Of a DNA stretch of 64,000 nt, positions 12,001 through 22,655 are shown one piece after another. A program made the translations under genes and the position numbers. The notes below the pieces were generated by a model. That model was not told the origin of the DNA. It worked only from the letters and a program-made list of their open reading frames with translations, and did no database searches. Origin of the DNA: Cryptomeria japonica (Eukaryota; Streptophyta; Pinopsida; Cupressales; Cupressaceae); assembly GCF_030272615.1 (NCBI RefSeq), contig NC_081412.1:346462169-346526168 (forward strand), written 5' to 3'. Every line of letters begins with the position of its first letter. Within the stretch, counting starts at the first letter, position 1.

Positions 12001-12900
12001 AGATAGGATCAATATCCTTCATGCAAGATCCTTCATGTGCACAAGGCTGACTTGGCAACATGGTCTGATCTCTATTACAATGCTAACTCATCACACAATT
12101 CCATCGGTTGAAACACACAGGCTCAAAACACTTCAACTAGAAACCCTGAAGCTGAGACTACCAACTGGTAGTTATTCCATATGAACCCTAGATACAAAAC
12201 ATTCCTTATACCGGTTCTCGGTCCGACATACCGGTTCCGGTTCACAACATCATACTGGTTCACTTGAACAAGCATATCGCTTCACTTTTTCACATATGTC
12301 GGTTCAAAACATCATACCGGTTCTCTTGGAGCATATTGACATCAATGACAACACAATATCATCATGTCAACATATTCTGCACATATGCCAACAATATATG
12401 AAACCCTAACTTTATTTTTGATCATAGGCTGACCTAGAATTGATATAATTTCACACAAAGAAATATTTAAATATTATAATACCACCAAAACATGATCTCA
12501 AGGAGAAAAAGTCAGGACCATGGTGTCACACCATGGTTCGGCCGACTTTTTTCCAAATTTTATCCTATCTTGGTGCGATAATCCAAGGTGTTTAGATATG
12601 TGAAATTGGGCCTTGAAGGTCAAAATGTGACCTTATTAGGACTTAATTAATTAATTAAAGAACACAAAATAAAAAGGGGCACACTTAGGGTTAAGGGCCC
12701 AATTTTATAATGTGTGGAATGATAAGGGAGGAATTTAGATTTAATTAAATTAATAATTAAATTCTTAAAGGACTATTTAAAATTAAAAATGCAACACACT
12801 AAGGTGGGTGCTAACCTAAGTGTGGAATTGTACAACCCTAATTAAGGGTGTACAATTTATGACACTATAGGAACATACCTAGTCACCTTAGATGTCAACA
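9035..12900 (-). repeat. 5' LTR of the minus-strand copia, split by a solo LTR
   Basis: On the minus strand it runs TGTTGACATC (from 12900) to ...GTGTTCAACA (9035). The LTR end GATTCACCCCCTCCTCTCAG is shared with the other copia LTRs here. Removing the solo LTR at 10901-12393 and one target copy leaves about 2.37 kb. A GT microsatellite lies at about 10442-10460. Only one copy is in the window, so the ends rest on the TG/CA termini and the adjacent primer site. Confidence 0.7.
10901..12393 (-). repeat. Copia solo LTR (minus strand) with perfect TSD
   Basis: On the minus strand it runs TGTTGGCATATG (12393) to ...TTGAGTTATCA (10901), 1493 bp. Both sides carry ATATA (10896-10900 and 12394-12398). 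The near-terminal GATTCACCCCCCCTCTCAG and the many ACCGGTT cores relate it to the LTR at 443-2355. No internal sequence is attached, so it arose by LTR-LTR recombination. Confidence 0.85.
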
Positions 12901-14259
12901 CCACTATCAAAATTGCTAATTGTTTATCTTAATGCTATTGGGGAGAAGCAAAAAAAATTGTGGGGACCAACATGAAGGATATTCATATCATTAGAAACCT
13001 TTCTACAAACATCTCCTAAAGTAATCAACTGTTAGTTTCTAAGGAAGAAGATAAACAACACCAAGTAGGTAAACATTATGTAGATCAGACAAATTGTGTG
13101 ACATCAATATGAAGAATACTATGCATTGGAGAACCAATAGACTTGAAAATCATATCACTAATCCAATACACCATTATTCAAATCCTCCCAAAACTACATA
13201 GCCATACCAAATAGCATGGTAGAATACAGAGGATTCTAGTGAGCTAACATGAACACTTTACATTGACAAATTGCTAAGTAGAGAACAAACACTCATAAAT
13301 TTCTCTGTACAAATGTTTTTGTCATGAAAAATGGTAGAAGGATGTCATACATACCTCTTAGCATAACTTATGAAACACACGCCCAAGTCATTTAATTCAG
13401 CAAGATGTGAACGAAAATACTTATGCATAGATATAAGAAATCACATTGTTCTATACATAGACAAATTTCCTTAATCAACCGAATATGGAATTGAACCAAG
13501 ACATCTTCCAATTGACTTCTTGAGCTTGTAGATATCAACCACAGTGACTACATCATATAAAAAATCATGAATCATGTAAATTAGCACATACCCTAACTTT
13601 AGAATAACATACTCTCATGAATATCTCTATCACTTCTCCAGACTATCTTCCTTGTCGATCTTCAAATACTTAACTAAGTTAGAGGCACAACTACTCTCAA
13701 CTATGCCTCACAAACATAAATTAAAAATATATATTTTTACACATCAGGCTGACATAAATGACAACAAATATTACCAACAATTTAACCCTAGAGGAAATTT
13801 ATCTTATTCCCCACCTTATAACACTCCCTCTGGTTAAGCCCTAGAAGGTCTCAATATACCCAGAAACTATGGCGAGGAGGTGCAGAAAGAACCCAGATAA
13901 AAAGAGATAATGAGAAAAGAACAAAACTTGCAGGTTCTCTCCATAGAGTTAGAAGATCTCAATGTCAGGATTGATAATTTGGAAAATTCCCAGAAATGCA
14001 TGGGTTGTGTGAAAATAGGAAAAAAAATGTCTCCCAGGAAAGGGTCATGGGATAAATTGTAAGGATTATTAATATTCTTATGGGAAAAATTCAATAGGAG
14101 TGGTTACAATTGTTTCAAAAATGGAGAAAAGAGAAAAAAAGAAAGAACAAAAGGACAAAGTCACAGACCAAAGGAAAGAAAAGAAGACTACGATTGCTAC
14201 TAGATGGTAGGAAATGTTGGAAAAAAATGTCGAAGATTGGGACTAGATATATTAGAGTC
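12901..14259. other. No recognisable gene; possible LINE remnant near its end
   Basis: 12901-13840 is AT-rich with no supported coding frame. 13860-14260 encodes charged, Lys-rich peptides in short frames on the plus strand. Together with T-rich sequence at 15475-15700, which ends in GGTTGGGGGCATTCCCC and resembles plant LINE 3' ends, it could be an L1-type remnant split by the solo LTR. I saw no endonuclease or RT motif. Confidence 0.25.
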
Positions 14260-14264
14260 CAATG

Positions 14265-15469
14265 TGTTTCAAATATGAGTTCTTGTTGTCATTAATGTCG
14301 AACTTCTTGATTTGAATGTGTAAATTGGTAGCATTCCCTGGTCCGAACATGGTCTAGTATAATGCAATAACAATGGGTTAGTACTGTGATCGTACAAATG
14401 TGTGGAGTCTATTTGTGAATGCTTCAAAAGGTATAAAAAGAGGTATCATGAAGTTTTTAGAGCTTTGGTGTTGATTTCTAAGAATCATGGTTGATATTCA
14501 GCTATGTGTGACTATTCTGGTGATAGTATACAAGAATGTGTTGCATTACTCTCCCTTCAATTGGTTTGATTGATATTGTCTATTCATTTGGATTTCTTGG
14601 TGATAAGTGATGCTATCTTGAGCATCCACATGTGTCTTTGGTGGTCCACATCATAATTGGAGTTAGTTGTATTGGTATGCCTTAACCACTTTATATTTTG
14701 CAGCTGACCTATAATGTTTTGGTTCATCCAGTTGCATGTGGATCTATAGGTGATGATTTGGGATGGATCAAAAGGTGTGTCGACATGGTGTGATGCCTCA
14801 CACATTTCATTTTTTCTTCTACAATGCATTGGAGATTATTTTTGGGCTAGATGTTCTTTATTTTCACATTACATCTAATTAGGATGACCTAATTGATGTT
14901 ATTGTGATTGTGGATGGTATATATAGAATGGAATCATTTTGTATATTGATGTATTAGTTGTATATGTCATGCAAAATATTTGTGAAGTAGTGCAAAGGTT
15001 CATAAGTATAATAGAGTAGTAATGAAGGCAATTTCAAATTTGTTTTAACAAAGAACTATAATCAACATATATGTGGGTGTAGTTTCTTACAATTCAATAA
15101 TAATGATGTATTTCTTTTATTTGTAATGTATCTTTCCTTGAATAAGTGATCTTCAATGTTTGCAAGTCTTTTGTATCTTGTCTGAGGTTTTGCACCTCTA
15201 TCTTGCAAGTCCACATCAAGGGCAATGAGCTCCTTGACCTTGAGCTTAAACATTGTACACTATTCTTCATATAATGAGATAGTTCTCACCATGGTTTTTC
15301 CCTCATTGGGTTTTCCATGTAAAAAATTTGGTGTTCATGTGTGATTCTTTTTGTGTTTTCAATTATTTATTTATGCATACATGGTAAATGATAATTGAGC
15401 AGTTAAATTGGTTAAGTTTTAATATATGATGATTCACCCCCCACTCTTAGCATATGGTAGTGTTCAATA
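14265..15469 (+). repeat. Copia solo LTR (plus strand)
   Basis: 1205 bp. It begins TGTTTCAAAT and ends TGTTCAATA, with CA decayed to TA. The flanks are CAATG (14260-14264) and TAATG (15470-15474), a 5-bp duplication with one C-to-T change. The interior carries the family's GGTTTTTCCCTCATTGGG block (about 15293) and GATTCACCCCCCACTCTTAG near the end, like the LTRs at 443 and 6972. Confidence 0.75.
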
Positions 15470-15474
15470 TAATG

Positions 15475-17923
15475 TGCTCTTTTGTGTATGGTTTTTGTTA
15501 GGCTTTAACTATGTTAGATGTTGTTTCTATTTAAAATATTTTTTTGTTAGATGACAGTCTCTTTATCTGTAATTATTACAATTAGTTTCTAGGTTGGTTT
15601 GTTCTTTCAAACCTCTTGGTTGTTTTTTTATTCTATGTGTTGAACTATATGGGTTGGGGGCATTCCCCTACTTACCTTAGTAAAAAACAAAGAGTCAATG
15701 AGATGCTAGAATTAAAATAGTTTGACCAAATTTTATAATGTATATTTTTTTTCAAATTTCTTTTAAAATGTCAAAATTATTTTATCTACCATTTTGTTGG
15801 ATGAAAAATGTGAGAATTCATATTATTGTGATGTAAGCCATATAATCTTATAAATTTTCCATTTTAACTTTTTAGTGCAAATTTATTTTCATACGACTTT
15901 TTGATTTTATTTATTGTCTTCTTTTATAAATAAAATTATTTTTATTCAAATAGTTGTGGGCCAAACAATACAATTTATTTATATTTTAGTCGATTTTAAT
16001 TTATTGAAAAATAGAAATAGAGAAAATACAAGAGATTGTGAGTAAAATAATTTACAATAAAATAATTAAAATTTACATTTGTTTGTTTAAAACATTTTTA
16101 AAATTAACAATGAGACAAATAATATTTAATAAAGGTTAGTGAATAGTTATATATTTCTTATCTTTTTTATATTTATGTTTAATCTAAGGAGGAATGCTAA
16201 TGCATATAGTGCATTCAATTTCTTTTATTAGTTTAGCCAATGAGCATATAGAATTAAAAAATTCAGCAACAATCTTATGGTCTCTATTTAATTTTCTAGT
16301 TTAAATAATAATAAATATATCATTTATCTTTCCTTCTATTAGTTCATGTTGGGAATAGATAGTATAAAAATCTTCTTTTTTTTTGTGAAGTACATGTCTA
16401 ATCTAATACATCTAATTCATTAAATCAAATTTTATGTCTATTAATAATTCGAATGACATGAGCACTATTTTTATACATCATAATAGTCTTTTTTATGTGA
16501 AGGGTAAGTTAATATGAATTTTTTTTTTTTTTCCTTTTAACTAATTTTGTCTCCTTAGCTGATATTTATAACACCACTCAATTTTAATTTATCACACACA
16601 AAAAAAAAATATTGCACTCACTACATAAGAGAAACTTCACACAATACATATCTTGTTCTTTCATAACATTTCAATGAGATACATACAAGTGTCCTTGGAG
16701 AATGGTAGATATCATCTACATGAAATGTTGTTAAGAAAATCAAATATTTATATATGTATCATTATATTCTTGATTTTGAGAACATCTTCAATATTCTTGG
16801 CATTCATCGTGTATTTAATATTGGAAGATGGTGCATCCTTCAATGGGATTCTAGATGAACAACACAATGTGGTGGATATATTATATATGTGCATTATAAA
16901 TTTAGATTTATGGTGGAATAATGTGTTTTCCATTTAGAATTAGGTTATCTATAATTAAAGTAAAGACTAACATTATCAATCATTTTGGCACAATATTCTT
17001 AATTCACTTTTTTATAAAGCTAGTAACTAGCTTTTGTGGTAATAAGAGCTTAAGAGATGTTATGGAACATCTCATACCTTAATGCATCTAAATAATTGTA
17101 TGTTCTTCTCTTATGTCTTAGTTGTGATCATAAGAATAAAAAAAGTATTTATATTTGGTTTGAGATCATTGTAATTTTTTTTTGAAGTAATACTCAAAAG
17201 TCATAAATATTTGGTCATCAATATTTGTCATTTCTCTACTCACTCCTTCTAGTTGTGTGAGATATGAAGATTGATTCGTCTAACATAAAAAAATGTGAAA
17301 ATGATCTTTATGATCTAAGGCATCAAATTTAAATTTGAATGTTTTTACTTCCTTTCTATTAGTTGCAAAGAGCCAAAATTTAGCATATGACATTTTAACT
17401 TATTCTTCACCTATTGGATTAGTGGAACCCTTATGTACTAAGTATAATGTTAAAGGTGATCCACTTCTTTATGTGAGGACCTTCACTACTATATTATTTT
17501 CCTATTTTGATGAGGATAGTTTGCCAAACTATTTTCAACAAATTTGAATGGACAATGGATTTGCATGACTTTATTCCTTATGTTGTGGTTCTATCATTTA
17601 TTTTGGGGGAGTTAGAGATGATGTTTGTAAAATACTTTCATTTCATATTGAGTATAATACATACATGATAGAAGTCACACAATGTAAGTGAAGAAAATAG
17701 ACCAATTTAAGGTTTATATCATGAGATGTTAAGCTTTGATTACTAATATAAGATCTATATTATAGGATATTGAGATCCAACATATATTCATTAATAGTGT
17801 ACTTCCCTTCATCAAAGGACAAGTTTTTTCAAGGTTTATTATTCATTTTCAAATTTATGTGCTACTAAATGTAAATGTTTACATGCTTTATGAAAATAAA
17901 TTGTCTTTTATATAATCATATTT
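15475..17923. other. AT-rich sequence, nothing identifiable except a gag-like scrap
   Basis: Mostly A/T-rich DNA with poly-T and poly-A runs. No frame over 100 codons has recognisable motifs. See 17335-17547 for a possible gag remnant. Confidence 0.5.
17335..17547 (+). pseudogene. Possible gypsy gag scrap
   Basis: A 70-codon frame contains YNVKGDPLLYVRTFTT followed by acidic residues and LPNYF. This resembles the start of a Ty3/gypsy retrotransposon gag domain (compare KSDPRDHVREFCT in the gag at 22656). It lies only about 380 bp upstream of the intact Tat element but is outside its LTR, so it would belong to an older insertion. The match is short and could be chance. Confidence 0.3.
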
Positions 17924-17928
17924 ATAGT

Positions 17929-19393
17929 TGTAGACGTATAAAAATGACCATATTCCTAAATGAATATTTTATGTTCATTTCTCTATTTAATTAAATTACC
18001 CACATTCTTCTATTTAATTAAATTACCCACATTCTTCTATTTAATTAAGTAAATTACTCAATTTATTTAAATTAAATTCACTGTACCATTTAATGAATAA
18101 ATCATTTTATTCAATTAAATCCCCCTATCCACTTTTAATTAAATTCAAATTTAATTAAATAGTTATCCTAAATTGAATAAATCTAATTTATTTAATTTCC
18201 CCAAATAACAACCAAATTGAATTAAATTAACTTTATTTCAATTAAATCCTATTATCCCTCCATCCACTTGCATTTTCCTACATCTCCCACTTGCTTCCTA
18301 AACCCCTTCCTAATTCCTTCTAGACTCTTCTAATCGCTTCTAATTAGCCTAACCCATCTTCTAAACTTTGTCACATCCCTAAGCAAAGGGAGGTCACTTC
18401 TTAAAACCTTAAAGTCTTTGATAACCATTAAAGGCTTCAAGTCTTCAACCACTTAATATCCCCAGAGTCTCCCAAACCATTAATAGTTAATTCAACCCTC
18501 TTACATGGTTAGAGACTTTTTGCCTAACTTAACCTTCATCCAACCCAAGGGTCTCATCAAGTCTTTAACGCTTTGACCATGATTATCTCTTAATCATTTG
18601 CACAAGAATTTATCCTTGGATTAACTCTTAATCCAATGGGTAATCTTAACTTAGGCTTGACCCTTACCCTCTAGATAACCATAAGGTCTTCTCAGGCATT
18701 TAATGCCTCCAACCCCTTCTCTCAACCCAACCCTATGTTGACATTTGTCACCATTTTATTGGTGCAAATTGCAAACATGGATTCCCAACTTTCAAACTCA
18801 ACCCTTGATTAACTCTTTCAATCCTAGCCATCCATTGCCCTATTTTTGCCATAAATAGAGCTCTCATTCCTCCATTTTAAGGATATCAATCCAAGTTTGT
18901 AGTATCACACTTATGCTCAAATACATTCAAGCTTTCATATATCATTTTTATGCTCATCATTTTAGCCTCTCTTTAACTAGGAATTAGTCTAAATATGCAT
19001 GTTTAGAATACTTTCTTTATCATTTAGCTCAATCATGGACTAATATATCATGTTAGGATAGTATTTATACTAACCTTGTCATCTTATAATCTAGTTTATT
19101 GCATTTTAAGATCATTCATAGCTTAGGATGCATTTCATTATAAAATCTATCAAAAGCATCCCTCATTCTTGCATTTGCTATCCCTAAACCATTTTGCTCA
19201 GTGATCTGAGAGCAAAAATATTGGTTTGAGGGACCGTGTAAGATAGAGAACCATGGGACCAACCTTGGGAAGTTGAGTGATACTTCATTACTCCATAGCT
19301 TGCACCAAGAAGTCTTGTGGGTGTGTGAGCAAGGCTCCATAGAGCTCCATTTTTCACATATTGAGTTTTATCGACCCGCTTTTCCCACATACA
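17929..19393 (+). repeat. 5' LTR of the Tat element
   Basis: 1465 bp, TGTAGACG...CATACA. It is nearly identical to 32158-33588 apart from a duplicated CCCACATTC/TTTAATTAAATTA phrase near 18000-18040, a short deletion near 18270 of the other copy, and scattered substitutions. The U3 part is rich in TTTAATTAAAT. Confidence 0.93.
18850..18858 (+). promoter_or_regulatory. Tat LTR TATA box (decayed in 5' LTR)
   Basis: The 3' LTR has TATAAATAG at 33045-33053. The 5' LTR has CATAAATAG at the same place, so the copy that should drive transcription has lost its first T. Both are followed by AGCTYTCATTCCTCC. Confidence 0.6.
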
Positions 19394-19397
19394 TTTC

Positions 19398-19415
19398 TGG
19401 TGCCCACCGTGGGGC
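19398..19415 (+). other. Candidate primer binding site of the Tat element
   Basis: TGGTGCCCACCGTGGGGC begins four bases after the LTR. The TGG start and position fit a primer site. I do not assign the tRNA. Confidence 0.6.
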
Positions 19416-19481
19416 ATTACCCCATATATCAAATCGGTTTTTGAAATTAACCACTTTTGCAGGTCCACAGGAAACAGGAAT

Positions 19482-19900
19482 CAGCACATGGGAAACATTC
19501 CCTAGCGCATTCGGTTAACAGTCTAGCGCATCCCGCTTACTATTTAGCGCGTGGGGTCTATACTCTAGCATGTGAAGTCCTTTCTTTAGCGCATGAATTC
19601 CACTAATCTTTTCCTATAGGCATCAACGCAGGAGAAAAATAGAGTAGCGCATCTGAAAAATAGTGTGGCGCGTCGGGTCTGTTAGATAGCGCATCCAGCT
19701 CACTGTTTAGTGCTTACAGTTTATTCTATGGCACGTAAATTCTTTTTCTTAGTGCATCATACTTCTAACAATTTTCTATAGGTCTCGGCGCGGGAGAAAA
19801 ATAGAGTAGCGCATCTCGAAGATAGTATAGCGCATCACGAGTTTCTTTTAGCGCATCACTGAGATTTTGTAGCACGTACAGTTTGTTCTGTAGCGCATTA
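19482..19900 (+). repeat. 21-bp-phased TAGCGCRTS array A in the Tat leader
   Basis: Motif starts are at 19482 (degenerate), 19503, 19524, 19545, 19566, 19587; then 19645, 19666, 19687, 19708, 19729, 19750; then 19807, 19828, 19849, 19870, 19891. Within each block the step is exactly 21 bp. Between blocks it is 57-58 bp, with a shared phrase around GGAGAAAAATAGAG, giving a 162-bp higher-order repeat. The 11-12-bp spacers vary. Variants such as TAGCATGTG, TAGTGCATC and TGGCACGTA are mostly transitions in the GCGC/CGTG core. One frame reads LA(H/R)xxxx repeats over 19445-19603, but stops interrupt it later. Confidence 0.9.
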
Positions 19901-19914
19901 CAGACAAAAAAGAA

Positions 19915-21420
19915 AAGAACTAAAATTTGTAACCGAAAATTTTAAAAAAAAAATTAGACTTGTGGAAGTCCACCAAATCATCTAACATTTTTTTATTTTA
20001 TTTTTTCTCTGGTTTTCTTGCAGGATTCTAACAAATTTGGTGCAGAAAGGAGCTTAATCTTAGAATATTTAGATAGTTAAGATTTTCACTAACTTAGTTA
20101 AAGTTAGTTTAAATTTTTAAACATCTTTTATTCTTAAAATTGAACTCACTTATTTCTTTTGGGCGAAAAAAGAACCACTATCGGAAATTTTCTTGCTTTT
20201 ATAGGAGAAAAACTTTATTTTAGGCTCTAAAACGAACAAAACAAACTTTCCTTTTGCAAAAGTAGATATAAAAAGAACCTCACCATCCTTTGGTGTATAA
20301 AAGGATTCATTTTCAAATTTTGCAAAGGAAAGAACCTCACTTACGAAATTTGGTTACAATCAAAAGAGGGAAGTTATTCCCCTTTTTCGATTTTCTTTTG
20401 TTGACCATATCGAAAATTTTGCTTTGTTGAGCAGGTTCCTTCACTAGATTAAATAATCATTGCTTTGAGGAACTAAAACGAACACCATGCTTTTTTTGGA
20501 GCAACATCTCCAAAGTAGAGATTAGCAAATCACTGAATTGAAGGCTTAAAAAGAACTTTGATTGTCTTGTCTCGAAAGTGGAAGGTATATGCTCTCCCCT
20601 TAACTAGGTGATCAAAAAGCCAAACCACTCTTAAAGCTTTATGTATTTCAAGCATAAAACCTTTAGCAGGCCTGCCTTCCCGAAGAGTTGAAATCAACTC
20701 TTAAAGTCGTTTATGGCCGGTGTGAAGGGAACGACCTAAGTGGGGAACGGCTTTGACGCCAAGAATTCCAACCCACTATAATCAAACGTGGAAAGTGACG
20801 AAAGTCCTCTTCAACGGTTGCGTGCAGCGATTAGCCTTCCCCCAGTATCCTTGAGATACGTAAAGCCTTTGTTCTAAAGGTTGGGAAGCCTCCTGAGGGA
20901 GTTTATCACTGATGGCCGAACGGGAAGCCTGATTACGAACCATAAAAATAGAAGCTTTGAACCGAGTCAGTAACCAGACATTTATAACATCATAGTGCAA
21001 GGGTGGGGAAGAATCCGCCCCCAAGATTACTCACCATATATCTCCCAAGATAACTACTCAACTGTGAAGCAATTCACTTTGGGTTAATTTCTAGCAAAAG
21101 GCAAAAAAATGAGTGCCCTCTAGGGGGTGACACGGCTGTTTGAGCTGACGGAGTATCGAGGTTAGTGGGCTATGATGTTATTTATGACCTTTGAATAAAG
21201 AGTCTTTCTGAAGTGTATTATTCGTATCCAAACCTATTAAAACATTGGGGATTTGAACACATCCTCACAGAACATACACTTTTTGTTAGATTAGGCAAAA
21301 TGGTTGTACTTTTTGTGCCGTGTTTGCATTTACTACTTCAAAAAATCATCCATCAAACTTGAAAAATTCACAACAAAAAATTCAAAATTTGCAAAAAAAC
21401 CAACCGAAGGAAAAATCAGG
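19915..21420 (+). other. Tat leader between the two arrays, non-coding, palindrome-bearing
   Basis: No supported gene. It has AT-rich poly-A/T stretches (19915-20640), then a more balanced region (20640-21250) with GCAGGCCTGC at 20666-20675 and a 9-bp inverted repeat AAGAGTTGA-AA-TCAACTCTT at 20683-20702. The only long frame here is on the minus strand (20782-21024) and has no motif. The region could hold packaging or dimerisation signals. Confidence 0.5.
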
Positions 21421-21426
21421 GCAGTT

Positions 21427-21801
21427 TAGCGTGTAAGACCAATTTCTTAGTGCGTGAGGTATTTTTGTTGGCGCATCCAACCATCAAGTTAGCGCGTCAG
21501 TTCCAAACAGTAGCGTTTTATCCCAAATCAAACCAGTGTTGAAACATTTAGCGCATCAGAGAAATAGTATAGCACGTGGAAGCATAAGCTTAGCGCGTGA
21601 AAACCAAACATTAGCGCATCAGGTTCACAGGTTAGCGCGTTACAGGCCCAGGGTAACGCATGACTTTTTAAACAGATAGAAAACTTTTGCTTGAACAGTT
21701 ACAACTTGAGCGCGTGTCTGGGGGCAGCCTAGCACGTGTGGTCCTTATTTTAGCGCGTGAAGTAATTTTGGTAGCGCATGTAGTCTCTGTTTTAGCGCGT
21801 G
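21427..21801 (+). repeat. 21-bp-phased TAGCGCRTS array B in the Tat leader
   Basis: Motif starts are at 21427, 21448, 21469, 21490, 21511; then 21549, 21570, 21591, 21612, 21633, 21654; then a degenerate unit at about 21708, then 21730, 21751, 21772, 21793. Steps are 21 bp inside blocks; breaks are 38 and 54 bp. The motif and period match array A, 1.5 kb upstream, but spacers differ. The frame at 21672-21842 is open and again reads as LA(R/H)xVxx heptads. Confidence 0.9.
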
Positions 21802-22267
21802 ATCAAAAACATATAAACAGAGGGCAAAATAGTGAGGAATTTTAAAATTTTGAAAACATTTTTCAGAAGCCTTTTCCATCATTATCATTTTTCATCAAAG
21901 CAGAGTGACAAAAACAAACTGTTAAAAACTATTTCTTGAGCTAAATTTGTATCCAAACAAACGTTGTAAAAATCCTAAACCGATCGCACGATAAAACATA
22001 TCTATCTTATCATAATTCAGAAACCTCATCATTAGTATCAACAGAATCTTTTACCATCTTACGGATTTCATCTCAAAAACACTTGTTTAAAAATTTCAAG
22101 TTGTCAAATCAAGTCTCCATATCGGGAGGCTTTTATCCATATCATTTGACACACTTTGTCGTGAAGGGGCATCTAAACCTTCACTTTGATAGAGTAAGAT
22201 TTGAAAATATTCCAAACAAGATCAACTGAATCCAAACAAATCAAAGGAAACCATTGATCACTCATGC

Positions 22268-22654
22268 ATGACTAATCCGCATATTCTGAGAAGAAAGAAC
22301 CTTTATCGTAACATCACGTTGAAGAAACAACAACCTAGTTTTTCCAAGTTCATCAAGAGAAACAAGTTTTTATACATCAATCGTCAACTCTTCAAATCTC
22401 ATCGGGTATTCCTTCATCACGTCAAACGTTATATCCAAAACAAATCCAACGAATTTGACAAAGAACCTTTAAAAACAAGAGTCTACTATCAAAAGTTTGC
22501 TTTTAATCAAATCATAAACCGCAGAGGAAAAATCAATCTAGCATTCTTGCCCGACGAGTGTATCACTTATAACACATCTCGACCAGAACCACTCACCTCC
22601 GAGCAACATATCAACGAGGCTTTTGTCCCCTTCATCACTAAAAGTTTCTACTAA
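22268..22654 (+). CDS. Extra ORF upstream of gag in the Tat element, unknown function
   Basis: An ATG-started frame of 128 codons, intact, encodes a strongly basic protein (many Lys and Arg, FIKRNKFLYINRQLFKSHR near residues 28-46) with no motif I recognise. Its TAA stop (22652-22654) is followed by one base and then the gag ATG (22656), in another frame. This spacing would suit termination-reinitiation. Ogre elements of the Tat lineage also carry an extra ORF before gag; whether this one is homologous is unknown. That it stays open while the polyprotein has nine stops may be chance, given its short length. Confidence 0.6.
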   Translation: MTNPHILRRKNLYRNITLKKQQPSFSKFIKRNKFLYINRQLFKSHRVFLHHVKRYIQNKSNEFDKEPLKTRVYYQKFAFNQIINRRGKINLAFLPDECITYNTSRPEPLTSEQHINEAFVPFITKSFY

Positions 22655-22655
22655 A

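Larger units (their letters stand above)
1..12900 (-). mobile_element. Older minus-strand Ty1/copia element, 5' part only, interrupted by two later insertions
   Basis: Read on the minus strand, the element starts with an LTR (12900 down to 9035), then a tRNA-Met-like primer site (9032-9021), then internal sequence (9020-8926). After the inserted copia at 443-8925, internal sequence resumes at 442-1 with a gag-like coiled coil. The LTR contains a solo LTR (10901-12393). Both insertions carry target-site duplications, so this element is the oldest layer. Its pol and 3' LTR would lie left of the window. The usual N-terminal copia gag domain is not visible between primer site and coiled coil, so it may be a deleted derivative. 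Confidence 0.75.

Noticed and set aside
19482-19900. CRISPR-like array (short repeats with unique spacers)
   Set aside because: Repeats are only 8-10 bp, spacers 11-12 bp, no cas genes, and the host is a plant nuclear genome.
20782-21024. Minus-strand 80-codon frame in the Tat leader
   Set aside because: No motif, and antisense to the element; treated as chance.
22268-22654. Envelope-like protein
   Set aside because: The position is before gag, not after pol, and there is no signal peptide or transmembrane segment.
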